Below, piece by piece: positions 34,317 through 42,523 of a DNA stretch of 45,251 nucleotides. The notes under the pieces were generated by a model, which saw only the letters and a program-made list of their open reading frames with translations, made no database searches and had not been told where the DNA came from. Origin of the DNA: JBJYKD01 sp049310025 (lineage in GTDB: Bacteria > Bacillota > Thermosediminibacteria > Thermosediminibacterales > Tepidanaerobacteraceae); assembly GCF_049310025.1 (NCBI RefSeq), contig NZ_JBJYKD010000026.1:1-45251 (forward strand). The letters run 5' to 3'. The position numbers were made by a program, and so were the translations under genes. The number at the start of each line of letters is the position of its first letter. The stretch's first letter is position 1.

Positions 34317-35307
34317 CTCTCAACCTCTCCTTTATGGTGTCCGAAGATATGCCGTTTATCTTTCCCACCATTAAAATCCTGAGGTTCTTCACCTCGTTTT
34401 CCCTGGCGGCCAGATATCCGACAACAGGTTCTATACCAAAGGGCTTATACAATCCCTTCCTGGCTAAGGCAAGCAAATAGTCGTCCGAAAGCTTTTCAAA
34501 AGCCGCCGGACTTCCCGTATTGGCCCACCGGGTAAGCCCTTCCTCCACCACCTTCCGGTAGGGTGTAGACGAAAGGGCTTCTATTACATTTTGCATTGGC
34601 TCGTTAAAAAGCCGCACAAACAGGTCCCGACTCAGGGTACCGCCGGGCAGCAGCGCCCTTTCAAGGGATTTAACATCCGCCTTTATCTGCATTAACCTTC
34701 CCAGTATCTTTATATTGGTGAGATCCACCATGGCCTCAAAGTAATTTTTTAGGAAACCGTCGCCCACATCCTCCACGAGCGCTGAAAGTTCCTCAAAAAG
34801 CGCCCGGTCCAGCAGCAGGTCCACCTGCTGGGGGTCCTGAGTGGCCTCATATAACTCGACGGCTTTTCTGAAGGCCATTTTAATGCTTTCGGGAACCATG
34901 GCGGCTACATCCTCGCCGGCAAGTTTTTGCATTTCCTCCGGCGAAATTTCGCCCAGCGGGGAAAAATACTCCTTTCCCTCAGTCCCTATGATCCTGCTTT
35001 TTATGACAACCTTCAAATTGTGATAATCGTTTTTCAGGGTAAAGAACCTGACCAGCCGCTTATCTTTCACTGAATCCTTTACGGTCCTGTATGTCCTCTT
35101 GATGCTTTTTTCAAGGACATTTTCAAAGTCGTAGACATTTTCCATTTCTCCTACGTCCGTGCCGTAGTCGGTATCGCTCAAAACTTTAAGGGCTTCTTCG
35201 GGGCCTTCGGCTTCCAGAATTCTTTCCATGACGGCCCTGCCGAGGAGTTTGGTCTCCAGAGCCTTAATCCGCGCCGACGCGTATAGGAAATCCAATTCCC
35301 TGGCCAT
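34303..35307 (-). CDS. ntpC: V-type ATP synthase subunit C
   Basis: 334 residues, all-helical; YASARIKALETKLLGRAVMERIL at the N-terminus is typical. It is the funnel linking the central shaft to the K ring. GAGGAGTG precedes the ATG. Confidence 0.92.
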   Translation of the reverse strand: MARELDFLYASARIKALETKLLGRAVMERILEAEGPEEALKVLSDTDYGTDVGEMENVYDFENVLEKSIKRTYRTVKDSVKDKRLVRFFTLKNDYHNLKVVIKSRIIGTEGKEYFSPLGEISPEEMQKLAGEDVAAMVPESIKMAFRKAVELYEATQDPQQVDLLLDRALFEELSALVEDVGDGFLKNYFEAMVDLTNIKILGRLMQIKADVKSLERALLPGGTLSRDLFVRLFNEPMQNVIEALSSTPYRKVVEEGLTRWANTGSPAAFEKLSDDYLLALARKGLYKPFGIEPVVGYLAARENEVKNLRILMVGKINGISSDTIKERLRDVYV

Positions 35308-35311
35308 TACA

Positions 35312-35914
35312 TCACTCCTCGAAAAGAATTTTTGCTATTTCCGTCTCAAGCTCTTCTCTCTGCATTTTGATGAGGGAATCGAAGGTGCAGTTGACCTCCA
35401 GGTCTTTCGATCTTAAAACAACCCCCCCGATCATGGGACGCGTCTGGCCGGAAAGTTTGAGCATACCGGCTTTCCCCTGAGCCTTTAAGAGCCGGTTGGC
35501 CTTCTCCACCTGGTCCGGGGTTATTTTTTCCTTGTCTTTTTCGGAAATGATTACTTCTTCATCGCCGGTGATGGCGCTTTTTACAAGCATGTTTACAACC
35601 AGGTTCTGATAATCCTTCGCCGGCAAATTTTCCAGCTCCCTCTGCGCCTTTTCAAACACCTCGTCTATTATCTGCTGCTTTACCTCCAGCAGGGCCTTTC
35701 TCTGCTCCAGCCTCGCCATTGAAAGTATCTTTCTCTTTTCTTCTTCGGCTTCTTTTCTCGCTCTTTCGGCAATCTGTTTTTCCACTTCGGCTGCGCGCTG
35801 ACCGGCCCTTTCCTTTATTTCGCGGGCCCGGTCCCTCGCTTCATTGAGAATTTTTTCTCTTTCATCCCCGGCCTCCTGCAAGATCCTGTCTTTTATCTTC
35901 TGGATACCCTCCAT
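35312..35914 (-). CDS. ntpE: V-type ATP synthase subunit E
   Basis: 200 residues from ATG 35914, with AGGAG eight bases upstream; the longer open frame upstream overlaps ntpK and is not used. A long charged coiled coil (about 5-95) followed by a globular end (RPMIGGVVLRSKDLEVNCTFD) forms the peripheral stalk with subunit G/H. Confidence 0.92.
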   Translation of the reverse strand: MEGIQKIKDRILQEAGDEREKILNEARDRAREIKERAGQRAAEVEKQIAERARKEAEEEKRKILSMARLEQRKALLEVKQQIIDEVFEKAQRELENLPAKDYQNLVVNMLVKSAITGDEEVIISEKDKEKITPDQVEKANRLLKAQGKAGMLKLSGQTRPMIGGVVLRSKDLEVNCTFDSLIKMQREELETEIAKILFEE

Positions 35915-35927
35915 GCCGGCCACTCCT

Positions 35928-36407
35928 TTAAAGCTTGATGCCGAAGAGCATGAGGATGGAAGCCAGGAGTGCCAGAACCGCGTAAGTTTCCACCATGGCG
36001 GCATAAGTGATGCCCTTTGCCAGCTCTTCAGGCCTCTTGGCAATGATGCCTATTCCCGCAGCGGCGGCTCTGCCCTGGGCTATGGCAGAAAGAAGGCCTA
36101 CAAGAGCTATGGGGAGCGCGGCTGCCAGAATCAGCAGGCCCTGTAATGTCGTCAAAGGCAGCAGATTGCCTCCCAGTATGCCTATTCTCTGCATGATGAC
36201 AAATCCCGTCAAAAGGCCGTAAATGCCCTGGGTTCCGGGGATAGCCTGTAAAATCAGGGTCTGGCCGAATTTGCCCGGGTCCTCGGTAACAACTCCGGCA
36301 GCACTTTCACCCACTATACCCACTCCTTTTGCAGAACCAATGCCCGGCAACAGCACCGCCAGGGCTGCTCCTAAAAGCGCCAGTACTTGACCTAAAGTTA
36401 GTTCCAT
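35928..36407 (-). CDS. ntpK: V-type ATP synthase subunit K (rotor ring), Na+-type
   Basis: 159 residues, duplicated four-helix proteolipid as in Enterococcus hirae NtpK (156 residues). The Na+ ligands known there are matched: T59-Q60 in IPGTQGIYG, Q111 in SAIAQGRAAAAG, and E140 in MVETYA. Only the second hairpin bears the ion carboxylate, as in NtpK. AGGAGGAG precedes the ATG. Confidence 0.94.
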   Translation of the reverse strand: MELTLGQVLALLGAALAVLLPGIGSAKGVGIVGESAAGVVTEDPGKFGQTLILQAIPGTQGIYGLLTGFVIMQRIGILGGNLLPLTTLQGLLILAAALPIALVGLLSAIAQGRAAAAGIGIIAKRPEELAKGITYAAMVETYAVLALLASILMLFGIKL

Positions 36408-36481
36408 TTTTTAACTCCTCCTCCAGAAATTCTTAAATTATTTATAAAAAATTGGGGATAATATTAATCAGTGAATAGTTT

Positions 36482-38416
36482 TTACACGTCTTCAAGGTCT
36501 ACAAAGGTCGTTTTCACCCTCAGGGGGTCGAAGGCCCGTCCACCGCTGTCATAGAATTTGCTGAAGAACTCAATATACTGCAGACGGCTGCTGTGGACGT
36601 ACGCCCCCAGCACGTTTATGGCTATATTGAAAACGTGACCCGCTATCATGATGATGACCATGAGGGCCATCCCGATTATATTTACTCCCACCAGCCTGGC
36701 CATGGTATTGATGACCACCGCGATAACTCCGGTGGCAAGTCCCAGCGCCAGCAGACGGGAATAAGACAGCACATCGCTCAGATAACCGGTCACGCCGTAC
36801 AGGCTGATAAGACCGGATAAAAATTTCATTATAATGTTTTTCTGGGATCTCCCCTGGGTTAAGAGCAACCCAACGGCCCCGGTGAGGGCCACATACTTTG
36901 CGATGGAACCCAGCTGGGGAAAGGCCAGCATTATCAGGCCGGATAAAAACACTATCCACAACCCCTGGTCCATAAAGGCCGCCGCCGCATTGCCCGCCCG
37001 CACATTTTTATAGGCGCTGAGCAGCAGCCCGGTGTAGATCTGGATTACGCCCAAGACGAAACTCAACGCAAGCACAGCCATAGGGTTGTCCAGGGGATTT
37101 ATCCAGAGAGGCTTTGCCTTTATGAGGTCTCCAAACCACCCGCCAAATACGGCTCCCCATATAAAAGTGGATATGCCTCCCAGGAACAAAAGCTGCACCA
37201 GCTTTTTCCCCAGACCCGCCAGTTTCAGCTTCCACAGGGCAAGGCCCGCAAGCAGCGAAATCACCAGGCCGTAGCCGGCGTCGCTGACCATCATGCCGAA
37301 GAATACGAAATAAAACGGCGCCATAAACACATTCGGGTCTATTCCCCTGGGGTCGGGCAGGCTGTAAAGCTCCGTGATAAGTTCAAAGGGCTGTACCAAT
37401 TTTGGATTCGACAGCACCACCGGAATATCCTCATCCTCCGCCGGGTCCGCAAAATCAATATACACAGATTCGGTGGCTTTCAAAACTTCGCTTTTTACTT
37501 TTTCCACCGCCGTCTCGGGCACCCAAGCGGTGAGCAAGAAGGTCTTCTCGGTGGCCGCCATCTTCAACGCGCTGCCCTTTTTATCCCTTTCCACAGACCA
37601 GTAGTCGAAGAGGATTTCAAAAGTAAATCTGTGTTCCGAAAGGGCCTGGGCCTGCCGCCTTATGGCGGTTCTCTCGCTCTCTATATCGGAAAGCCTTTTC
37701 CGGTCTTCTTCCATCACCCGGCGCGGGATTCCTTTCATTCCGGAAAACTCCTGGACGCCGGCGGAAAGCTCCTTCATGATATTAAAAACCGCTTCTTTAA
37801 AGTCCCTGTGGTAAATGATGAGGCAGCAGGCGTCATCTCTACCCTCGCCAACGGTTTGAAGCTCCGCCGGAATCCCGCCCTCGGCGAGTCTTTTCCTGAA
37901 ATCTTCCATGCTCTTTTTGGGCACAACCACCGGCAGAAACACCGTCTTATCGGTGGAACCCAGTTCCTCGAGGGGTATGTCGAGGGATTCCCACGGTGCG
38001 AGCATCTCCAGCCGGCTGTGCAGCTTGGATTCTTCGCCCTTCAAATGGGAAAGCCGCTGGTCCAGGTCGGAAATGGCCTTTAGGTTGGAAAAAACTTCCT
38101 CTTCACGGGATAGCAATTTTTGCAGTTCTAAACTGCTCACCCGCGGTTTTCCGTACAGAAGGGGATTTTTTTCTTTTACGTAGGGTTTCAGAAAGTCAAT
38201 CCCGAACTTCAATTTATTTAATTTTAAGTCAATTTCCGACAACTCTTTTGATATGCTCTGGTAAAATCGGCTTTCCTGCACCTCCTGGTCCGCCGTTTCC
38301 TGTGCCGTCACATCAATTATTTCCACGGCTCCGGTCTTCTGCAGGGCGCTTAAAATCCCGTCCTGCTCTTTTTTCAGGCCCAGCAGGTGCATCTTTTTCA
38401 TATTAACTATCGCCAT
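36482..38416 (-). CDS. ntpI: V-type ATP synthase subunit I
   Basis: 644 residues: an N-terminal cytoplasmic coiled-coil half (1-330) contacting the E/G stalks and a C-terminal half with about seven or eight membrane helices that holds the ion channel. The segment DVLSYSRLLALGLATGVIA carries the conserved arginine opposite subunit K. It overlaps the upstream coiled-coil gene by 14 bases. Confidence 0.93.
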   Translation of the reverse strand: MAIVNMKKMHLLGLKKEQDGILSALQKTGAVEIIDVTAQETADQEVQESRFYQSISKELSEIDLKLNKLKFGIDFLKPYVKEKNPLLYGKPRVSSLELQKLLSREEEVFSNLKAISDLDQRLSHLKGEESKLHSRLEMLAPWESLDIPLEELGSTDKTVFLPVVVPKKSMEDFRKRLAEGGIPAELQTVGEGRDDACCLIIYHRDFKEAVFNIMKELSAGVQEFSGMKGIPRRVMEEDRKRLSDIESERTAIRRQAQALSEHRFTFEILFDYWSVERDKKGSALKMAATEKTFLLTAWVPETAVEKVKSEVLKATESVYIDFADPAEDEDIPVVLSNPKLVQPFELITELYSLPDPRGIDPNVFMAPFYFVFFGMMVSDAGYGLVISLLAGLALWKLKLAGLGKKLVQLLFLGGISTFIWGAVFGGWFGDLIKAKPLWINPLDNPMAVLALSFVLGVIQIYTGLLLSAYKNVRAGNAAAAFMDQGLWIVFLSGLIMLAFPQLGSIAKYVALTGAVGLLLTQGRSQKNIIMKFLSGLISLYGVTGYLSDVLSYSRLLALGLATGVIAVVINTMARLVGVNIIGMALMVIIMIAGHVFNIAINVLGAYVHSSRLQYIEFFSKFYDSGGRAFDPLRVKTTFVDLEDV

Positions 38417-38726
38417 GGGCCTTCACTATCCTCTCTGCAATCAAATCCACCGCCGTCTTGATCCTTCCGGCGGCCTTCTGCCTGAGTTGCTCAATGCTTT
38501 TCAAGTATTCCTTCTTTAAATGGTCCGCCTCAGCCTCCGCTTCGGCTCTCGCCTTCTCGATGATCTTAACCCTCTCATCCTCACCTCTCTTTTTTGCCTC
38601 CTGAATCAAGGCTTCCTCTTCTTTTCTTGCGGCGGCTATTATGGCCTTGGCCTCCTGCTCCGCCTGTTCTACAATTTCCCTGGCTTTTTGTTCAGTGGCT
38701 TTTACATCCTCGAGAATTTCCTTCAA
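38403..38726 (-). CDS. V-type ATP synthase subunit G/H (peripheral-stalk coiled coil)
   Basis: 107 residues, almost entirely a charged, alanine-rich coiled coil (KATEQKAREIVEQAEQEAKA). In Thermus-like operons this first gene encodes subunit G, partner of E; Enterococcus calls it NtpF. The TTG start follows GGGAGGTGG at six bases. First gene of the V-type block proper. Confidence 0.85.
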   Translation of the reverse strand: MKEILEDVKATEQKAREIVEQAEQEAKAIIAAARKEEEALIQEAKKRGEDERVKIIEKARAEAEAEADHLKKEYLKSIEQLRQKAAGRIKTAVDLIAERIVKAHGDS

Positions 38727-38852
38727 TCAATACCACCTCCCTCTCCGGTTAAAACTTTGTTAATGTTTAATTGTTCAAAGGGTAAAAGCTCTAACTGCGC
38801 CTTCTTTCGAATTTAAAAACAGTGTTAGTTACACGGCAGTTAAAGCCTTAAA

Positions 38853-39074
38853 CTATTTTCGTCTCCTTTTAAGTTCAAAAGATATCATGCGGTAGATTCC
38901 GGCAATCCCGGAAAAAACCCCAAGCACTATCCCCAAAATTAAAAAAGCGCTACCGGTGGAAAACCTCTTGTCCAGATAAGCTCCAACGTATACACCACCC
39001 ACAATAGGTAGTGCCATATTCAGGCCTATTTGAGTTAAAAACACAAGATATTGAATGCCTTTCAAATCTTTCAT
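38853..39074 (-). CDS. atpZ: AtpZ/AtpI-like small membrane protein
   Basis: 73 residues from ATG 39074 with two membrane helices (YLVFLTQIGLNMALPIVGGVYVG and FLILGIVLGVFSGIAGIYRMI) separated by AYLDKRFSTG. AtpZ-type proteins usually precede F-type operons and are proposed divalent-cation or assembly factors; here it precedes the V-type operon. No Shine-Dalgarno is seen; the -10 box is seven bases before the ATG, pointing to a leaderless transcript. The frame is open 12 codons further but that part would be upstream of the promoter start. Confidence 0.82.
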   Translation of the reverse strand: MKDLKGIQYLVFLTQIGLNMALPIVGGVYVGAYLDKRFSTGSAFLILGIVLGVFSGIAGIYRMISFELKRRRK

Positions 39075-39081
39075 GTTATTA

Positions 39082-39110
39082 ATTATATAGCATTGACAAA
39101 AAAATTTCAA
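39082..39110 (-). promoter_or_regulatory. Promoter giving a leaderless atpZ-V-ATPase transcript
   Basis: TTGAAA (39110-39105), 17 bases, TATAAT (39087-39082). The expected start lies at or one base before the A of ATG 39074. The next gene begins 126 bases after atpZ with no terminator seen, so this may drive the whole V-type operon. Confidence 0.75.
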
Positions 39111-39230
39111 ACTAAAAATTTAATTAAATTATGTCTAATACTTGATTATTTGTGATAAAAGTCCGGCAGTGTCTTTTTTCACATGATGGTTTAAATTAAT
39201 TAAATTTAAGAAGATAACAAGAAATGAAGC

Positions 39231-39252
39231 GGCATATAAATTATATGCCGCC
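39231..39252 (-). terminator. Hairpin terminator after the stalk-domain gene
   Basis: GCGGCATATAA and TTATATGCCGC are perfect complements. On the minus strand the stem is followed by TTCATTTCTT, a modest T tract. Located 20-40 bases after the stop. Confidence 0.65.
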
Positions 39253-39274
39253 TCTGATATTTATAATCTTTTTT

Positions 39275-40150
39275 CTATTGGACCGATTCTATCTGCTGGT
39301 CCTGCTCCGGCTCTTCGATGATCACAGTTCCTGTCTCCTCGTCCCACTCGACGGTGGAATTGAAGGCCTGAGCTATGAATCTAAGCGGAACTATGGTCCT
39401 GCCGTTTTCCACACCAGCGGGCACGTCCAGCGGTATCTCCTGCCCATCGACGACGGCTATTTTTGAGCCAAGTTCAAGAGTCACTGTCCTGCCGTCTTTT
39501 ATTATTGTCACTATCTGGTTTTGCTCATCCCACTGGACCTGGGCTCCCAGGGCGTTCACTACGGCCCTCACGGGGATTAAAACCCTGCCGCCTTTAATTA
39601 CCGGAGGTAAATCCGATTTCAGTTCTTTGCCGTTTACAAATACGCCCGCTGCATCATCTTTTATTAATTTCTTCAGCTCTTTGATTTGCTTTAATATTTG
39701 TTTTCTCTGCTCTTTGTCTTTGTAAACATCTTTCAACTCGGATTTGAGTTCACGAAGTCTCTCCTCAATAGCCAGTTGTGTGCCATCGCCCTGGTTTTGT
39801 GTTTGATTTTCGACCTGGTTCATCTCGCCCTCGTCATTTTGATTCTGAGTTTGATTTTCGACCTGGTTCATCTCGCCGTCGCCGATTTGTTCCTCTAATT
39901 TTTCCTTTAATTTCACTTCTTTCTCGCCTTTATCTTCTCTCTGGCCGTTTTCGGCTTCATCTTCTTCAATTTTTTCGCCCGGTGCCTGCGTTTCCATGAC
40001 CTTCAACTTATCATTGGCTTTTTCTTTGCTCTCTATGCGGTTCCGGTATTCCTTCCCTCCGTGATTTTCACCATTTCCCCCGGCAAAAGCTGGGGCGGCG
40101 GTTATAATGATGAGAAGAGCAGCAACCACAACAGCCAACAATTTTTTCAT
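39275..40150 (-). CDS. Secreted stalk-domain (copper amine oxidase N-like) protein
   Basis: 291 residues: a signal peptide ending at APAFA (about residue 23), a long acidic/lysine linker with a 16-residue direct repeat (GEMNQVENQTQNQ twice, around 93-122), a predicted helix (ELKDVYKDKEQRKQILKQIK), then two copies of the stalk-type beta unit: LIPVRAVVNALGAQVQWDEQ followed by VTIIKDGRTVTLELGS, and IVPLRFIAQAFNSTVEWDEE followed by GTVIIEE. Such domains are extracytoplasmic and no enzyme activity is implied. AGGAAGGAGG gives a very strong ribosome site, but it is paired in a hairpin. It follows sigI-rsgI. Confidence 0.88.
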   Translation of the reverse strand: MKKLLAVVVAALLIIITAAPAFAGGNGENHGGKEYRNRIESKEKANDKLKVMETQAPGEKIEEDEAENGQREDKGEKEVKLKEKLEEQIGDGEMNQVENQTQNQNDEGEMNQVENQTQNQGDGTQLAIEERLRELKSELKDVYKDKEQRKQILKQIKELKKLIKDDAAGVFVNGKELKSDLPPVIKGGRVLIPVRAVVNALGAQVQWDEQNQIVTIIKDGRTVTLELGSKIAVVDGQEIPLDVPAGVENGRTIVPLRFIAQAFNSTVEWDEETGTVIIEEPEQDQQIESVQ

Positions 40151-40209
40151 AAAAAATTCCTCCTTCCTAAATTTTGTTATATATTTTCGGATAAGGAAGG
40201 AGGATTTTT
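40151..40209 (-). promoter_or_regulatory. Hairpin that is both an rsgI terminator and a ribosome-site mask
   Basis: On the minus strand TCCTCCTTCCT (complement of 40204-40194) pairs perfectly with AGGAAGGAGGA (complement of 40068+100, i.e. 40168-40158). Five further A-T pairs extend the stem beyond a one-base bulge. The 3' arm is the Shine-Dalgarno of the stalk-domain gene, and the following TTTTTT directly precedes its ATG. The same structure therefore looks like a terminator for sigI-rsgI and a lid on the next gene. Confidence 0.72.
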
Positions 40210-40228
40210 AAGGTAGTTTATGAAATTT

Positions 40229-40529
40229 TTACTTTGTTTTTTTATCACTTCCAGATGATTTCCTGTCGAAAGAGCGCCCTCCGCCGGGGTCTTTCTGTGA
40301 TCTTTTCTCCCCCCGGGGCCTATCGCCGTCATCTTTTGACGGTTTATCCGCGTACCCGGCAGATGTGTTTTTTCCCGGTTTGTTCCGTTCCCCTTCATCT
40401 CCGGCCGGGGACAAACTCTCGTCTGGGGTCTGATTTTTAATGGATTCGTTTACCGGGTCATTTACTTTAATATGATTATTCCCGTCACCTTCAAGTTTTT
40501 CCTGCCATGTCTGTTTTTGCTGATTGTTC
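40229..40529 (-). pseudogene. rsgI: Detached 3' part of rsgI in the +1 frame
   Basis: Directly after the rsgI stop, the +1 frame stays open for about 100 codons to a TAA at 40231-40229 and continues the same kind of Lys/Asp/Gly/Asn-rich tail (for example EKLEGDGNNHIKVNDPVNES, DKPSKDDGDRPRGEK). It has no plausible start of its own. A single inserted base upstream, between the +1-frame TGA near 40560 and 40530, would explain the break. Confidence 0.6.
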
Positions 40530-41621
40530 TCAGTCTCCTTTTCCTGAAATCCCGGTGCCGGGGATCATTTCCTTTTTATCTTTTCTATCTTTTTCAAGGC
40601 TGCTTCTGCCCTCATCAACGGCCGGTGTCACCGGCGGTCGATGGGTTCCCCCGGCGTTTTTCCTATCCTTTTGATTTTCGGCTTTTTCATTTCGACTGTT
40701 CTCCTGGACCTTGCCGGGCTCTTTTACGGGCCACGGCTTATTTGCTTTACGGTCCTCCTCTTTTACAGCCGGCGGCTTGCCTCCCTTTTTATTATCGTTG
40801 ACACCTTTGCGGTCGCCGGGCGAAGCTTTTTCAAGTTCGTCTATTAGCCGGGAAACCGGGGTTTCTCTGACTTCCTGGAGCGTAACATCCGGTTTTATTT
40901 TTTTGAGCTTCTCATACATCAGGAGTTTGCCCTGGGATATGTTGAGTTTTCTGGCTTCTTCATGTTTTTGAAAGGTCGTTTGTTCTACGATGATCTGAAT
41001 TCCGGCGTCACCCTGCATTTGATTCGGTTTAACTTCCGCCCCCTCGCCTTCATCCGATGAGCTTTGCGCCTCCGCGGCCGCCGGTAACGCCTTTTTAATC
41101 TCTTCTTCGGCTATTTGTCTCAATTTTTTGTCAAGTTCCGGAGGTAGGTTGTTTCCAACACTGGAGACGGTCAGCATTACGGCATTCCGCGGCGGAGCCA
41201 GATAATTTTTTTCTATGGCGCGCTTCAGCAGGAGTTTCAAAGCCTCCTCCAGCTTCATATTCCTGAACACTCTGCCGTCGCCTAATATCGCCCTGCCCTC
41301 ACCGTTAAGGCCCTCCGCTCTCAAAACCCTTTCGAACCTGTTGACGGAAAGCTCCACGCTGGGGTTAATATCCAGGCTGACATAAGTTACGGGTTTAAAA
41401 TACCCGGCGACGCCCAGGCTCCCCAGGCCAAAGCATAACAGGAAAATAGCTACGGCCGCAATCCTCACGAAAGGCGCAAGAGAAACGAGGCGCCTCTCAG
41501 GGATCTCTATTTCATCACCCACACGGTAGCCCTTATATGTGTTATATATTCTTTTAAAATCGCCTCTCCTGTTCGCGACGATGATGTAATCGCCGTCTAT
41601 ATCCACAATAATGGCCTTCAA
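40530..41621 (-). CDS. rsgI: Anti-sigma-I factor RsgI, probably frameshifted near its end
   Basis: About 363 residues from TTG 41621, chosen because GGAGGT lies seven bases before it and overlaps the sigI stop. A short cytoplasmic N-terminal domain that holds SigI is followed by one membrane helix (about residues 52-75) and the extracytoplasmic RsgI core with DINPSVELSVNRFERVL. In RsgI proteins the Asn-Pro bond in that motif is reported to self-cleave. The remaining 200 residues are helical, then low-complexity and charged. The frame stops at 40530 but clearly continues in the +1 frame. Confidence 0.88.
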   Translation of the reverse strand: MKAIIVDIDGDYIIVANRRGDFKRIYNTYKGYRVGDEIEIPERRLVSLAPFVRIAAVAIFLLCFGLGSLGVAGYFKPVTYVSLDINPSVELSVNRFERVLRAEGLNGEGRAILGDGRVFRNMKLEEALKLLLKRAIEKNYLAPPRNAVMLTVSSVGNNLPPELDKKLRQIAEEEIKKALPAAAEAQSSSDEGEGAEVKPNQMQGDAGIQIIVEQTTFQKHEEARKLNISQGKLLMYEKLKKIKPDVTLQEVRETPVSRLIDELEKASPGDRKGVNDNKKGGKPPAVKEEDRKANKPWPVKEPGKVQENSRNEKAENQKDRKNAGGTHRPPVTPAVDEGRSSLEKDRKDKKEMIPGTGISGKGD

Positions 41622-41626
41622 GGGAT

Positions 41627-42331
41627 TTACCTCCACTGTATGTAGTCCTTTATGTACTGGTAGTCGCCCGATAATATCAATACCGCGGCTACTATATAAT
41701 TCCGCCCCCGTTCCACAGTCTTACGGGGTATTTTTGTGGCTTTTACGATTTTTTCTACAGGTAAGTATTTCTTTTTTTTCATGTGCTCTAAAAGTTCCGG
41801 ACTGGATATTATAAAATTTATCACATCCAGATAAGCCGCCCTTGTGCCCTCCTGCTTGGGAGAACTTCTGGCCACATCGGAAAAGGTTATGTTCCACCGG
41901 GCCAGTTCTTTTTTTATCTCCTCGAGCTCCATCCTCCTGAACTCGGCGAGCTGTCGCTCGTTGAACTGCTTTATGGCCTCGTCCGAGCTCAAATCCTCCA
42001 CTTCCTCTTCCTCCTCGTCCCTTACCTGCTCCAGGTAAACCGGCGCCTGCCTTTTCTGCTCCTTCCTGTAATAGTCGATCAGCCGGTGTTTTATGGTAAT
42101 CTTAGCGAAAGAAAGGAAATTTCCCTTGTTGATGTCATATTTTTGAATGGATTCATGAAATGCCATCAAAGCAATGCTCAGCTCATCGTCGACACCGTAT
42201 TCCACGTAGCGTCCCACATAGCTTTGCACCGTGGAGGCGATGAACGGTTTGTACTCCTGTATCAGCCTGTTGACTTCTTCGATATTGTTTTTAATGCTTA
42301 TGACCTTTTGGTTCAGGTTGCAGTCTGACAT
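41627..42331 (-). CDS. sigI: RNA polymerase sigma factor SigI
   Basis: About 234 residues from ATG 42331, preceded by GGAGGTTATT. The region-2-like part is KYDINKGNFLSFAKITIKHR and RLIDYYRKEQKR; the C-terminal SigI-specific domain with PVEKIVKATKIPRKTVERGR provides DNA binding. SigI responds to heat or wall and polysaccharide signals through RsgI, encoded next with the stop and start overlapping its ribosome site. A TATAAT lies about 70 bases upstream, but no matching -35 is clear. Confidence 0.93.
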   Translation of the reverse strand: MSDCNLNQKVISIKNNIEEVNRLIQEYKPFIASTVQSYVGRYVEYGVDDELSIALMAFHESIQKYDINKGNFLSFAKITIKHRLIDYYRKEQKRQAPVYLEQVRDEEEEEVEDLSSDEAIKQFNERQLAEFRRMELEEIKKELARWNITFSDVARSSPKQEGTRAAYLDVINFIISSPELLEHMKKKKYLPVEKIVKATKIPRKTVERGRNYIVAAVLILSGDYQYIKDYIQWR

Positions 42332-42445
42332 AATAACCTCCAAAGGCTCCCCGAGCATGCCGCTAAAAATGGGTTATCTCACATACACCACATGCTACAT
42401 TCAATATTATATCATAAAAAGTATGGCACAGAATGAAAATAGCCC

Positions 42446-42474
42446 GCCGGATCTCAAAGAACCGGCGGGCCTCC
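42446..42474 (-). terminator. Terminator after uraA
   Basis: GCCCGCCGG and CCGGCGGGC pair around a TTCTTTGAGAT loop. On the minus strand the stem is followed by TATTTTCATT. It separates the permease gene from sigI. Confidence 0.8.
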
Positions 42475-42523
42475 AATAAGCCTGCAATAATAAGTTTTTT
42501 GTTTGAAAGACTTTGATGTGGCA

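Noticed and set aside
40165..40210. Possible SigI-type promoter (CCTCC and CGAA) before the stalk-domain gene
   Set aside because: The motif pieces are there, but their spacing (about nine bases) looks too short, and the CCTCC lies in the hairpin arm complementary to the ribosome site, which explains it better.
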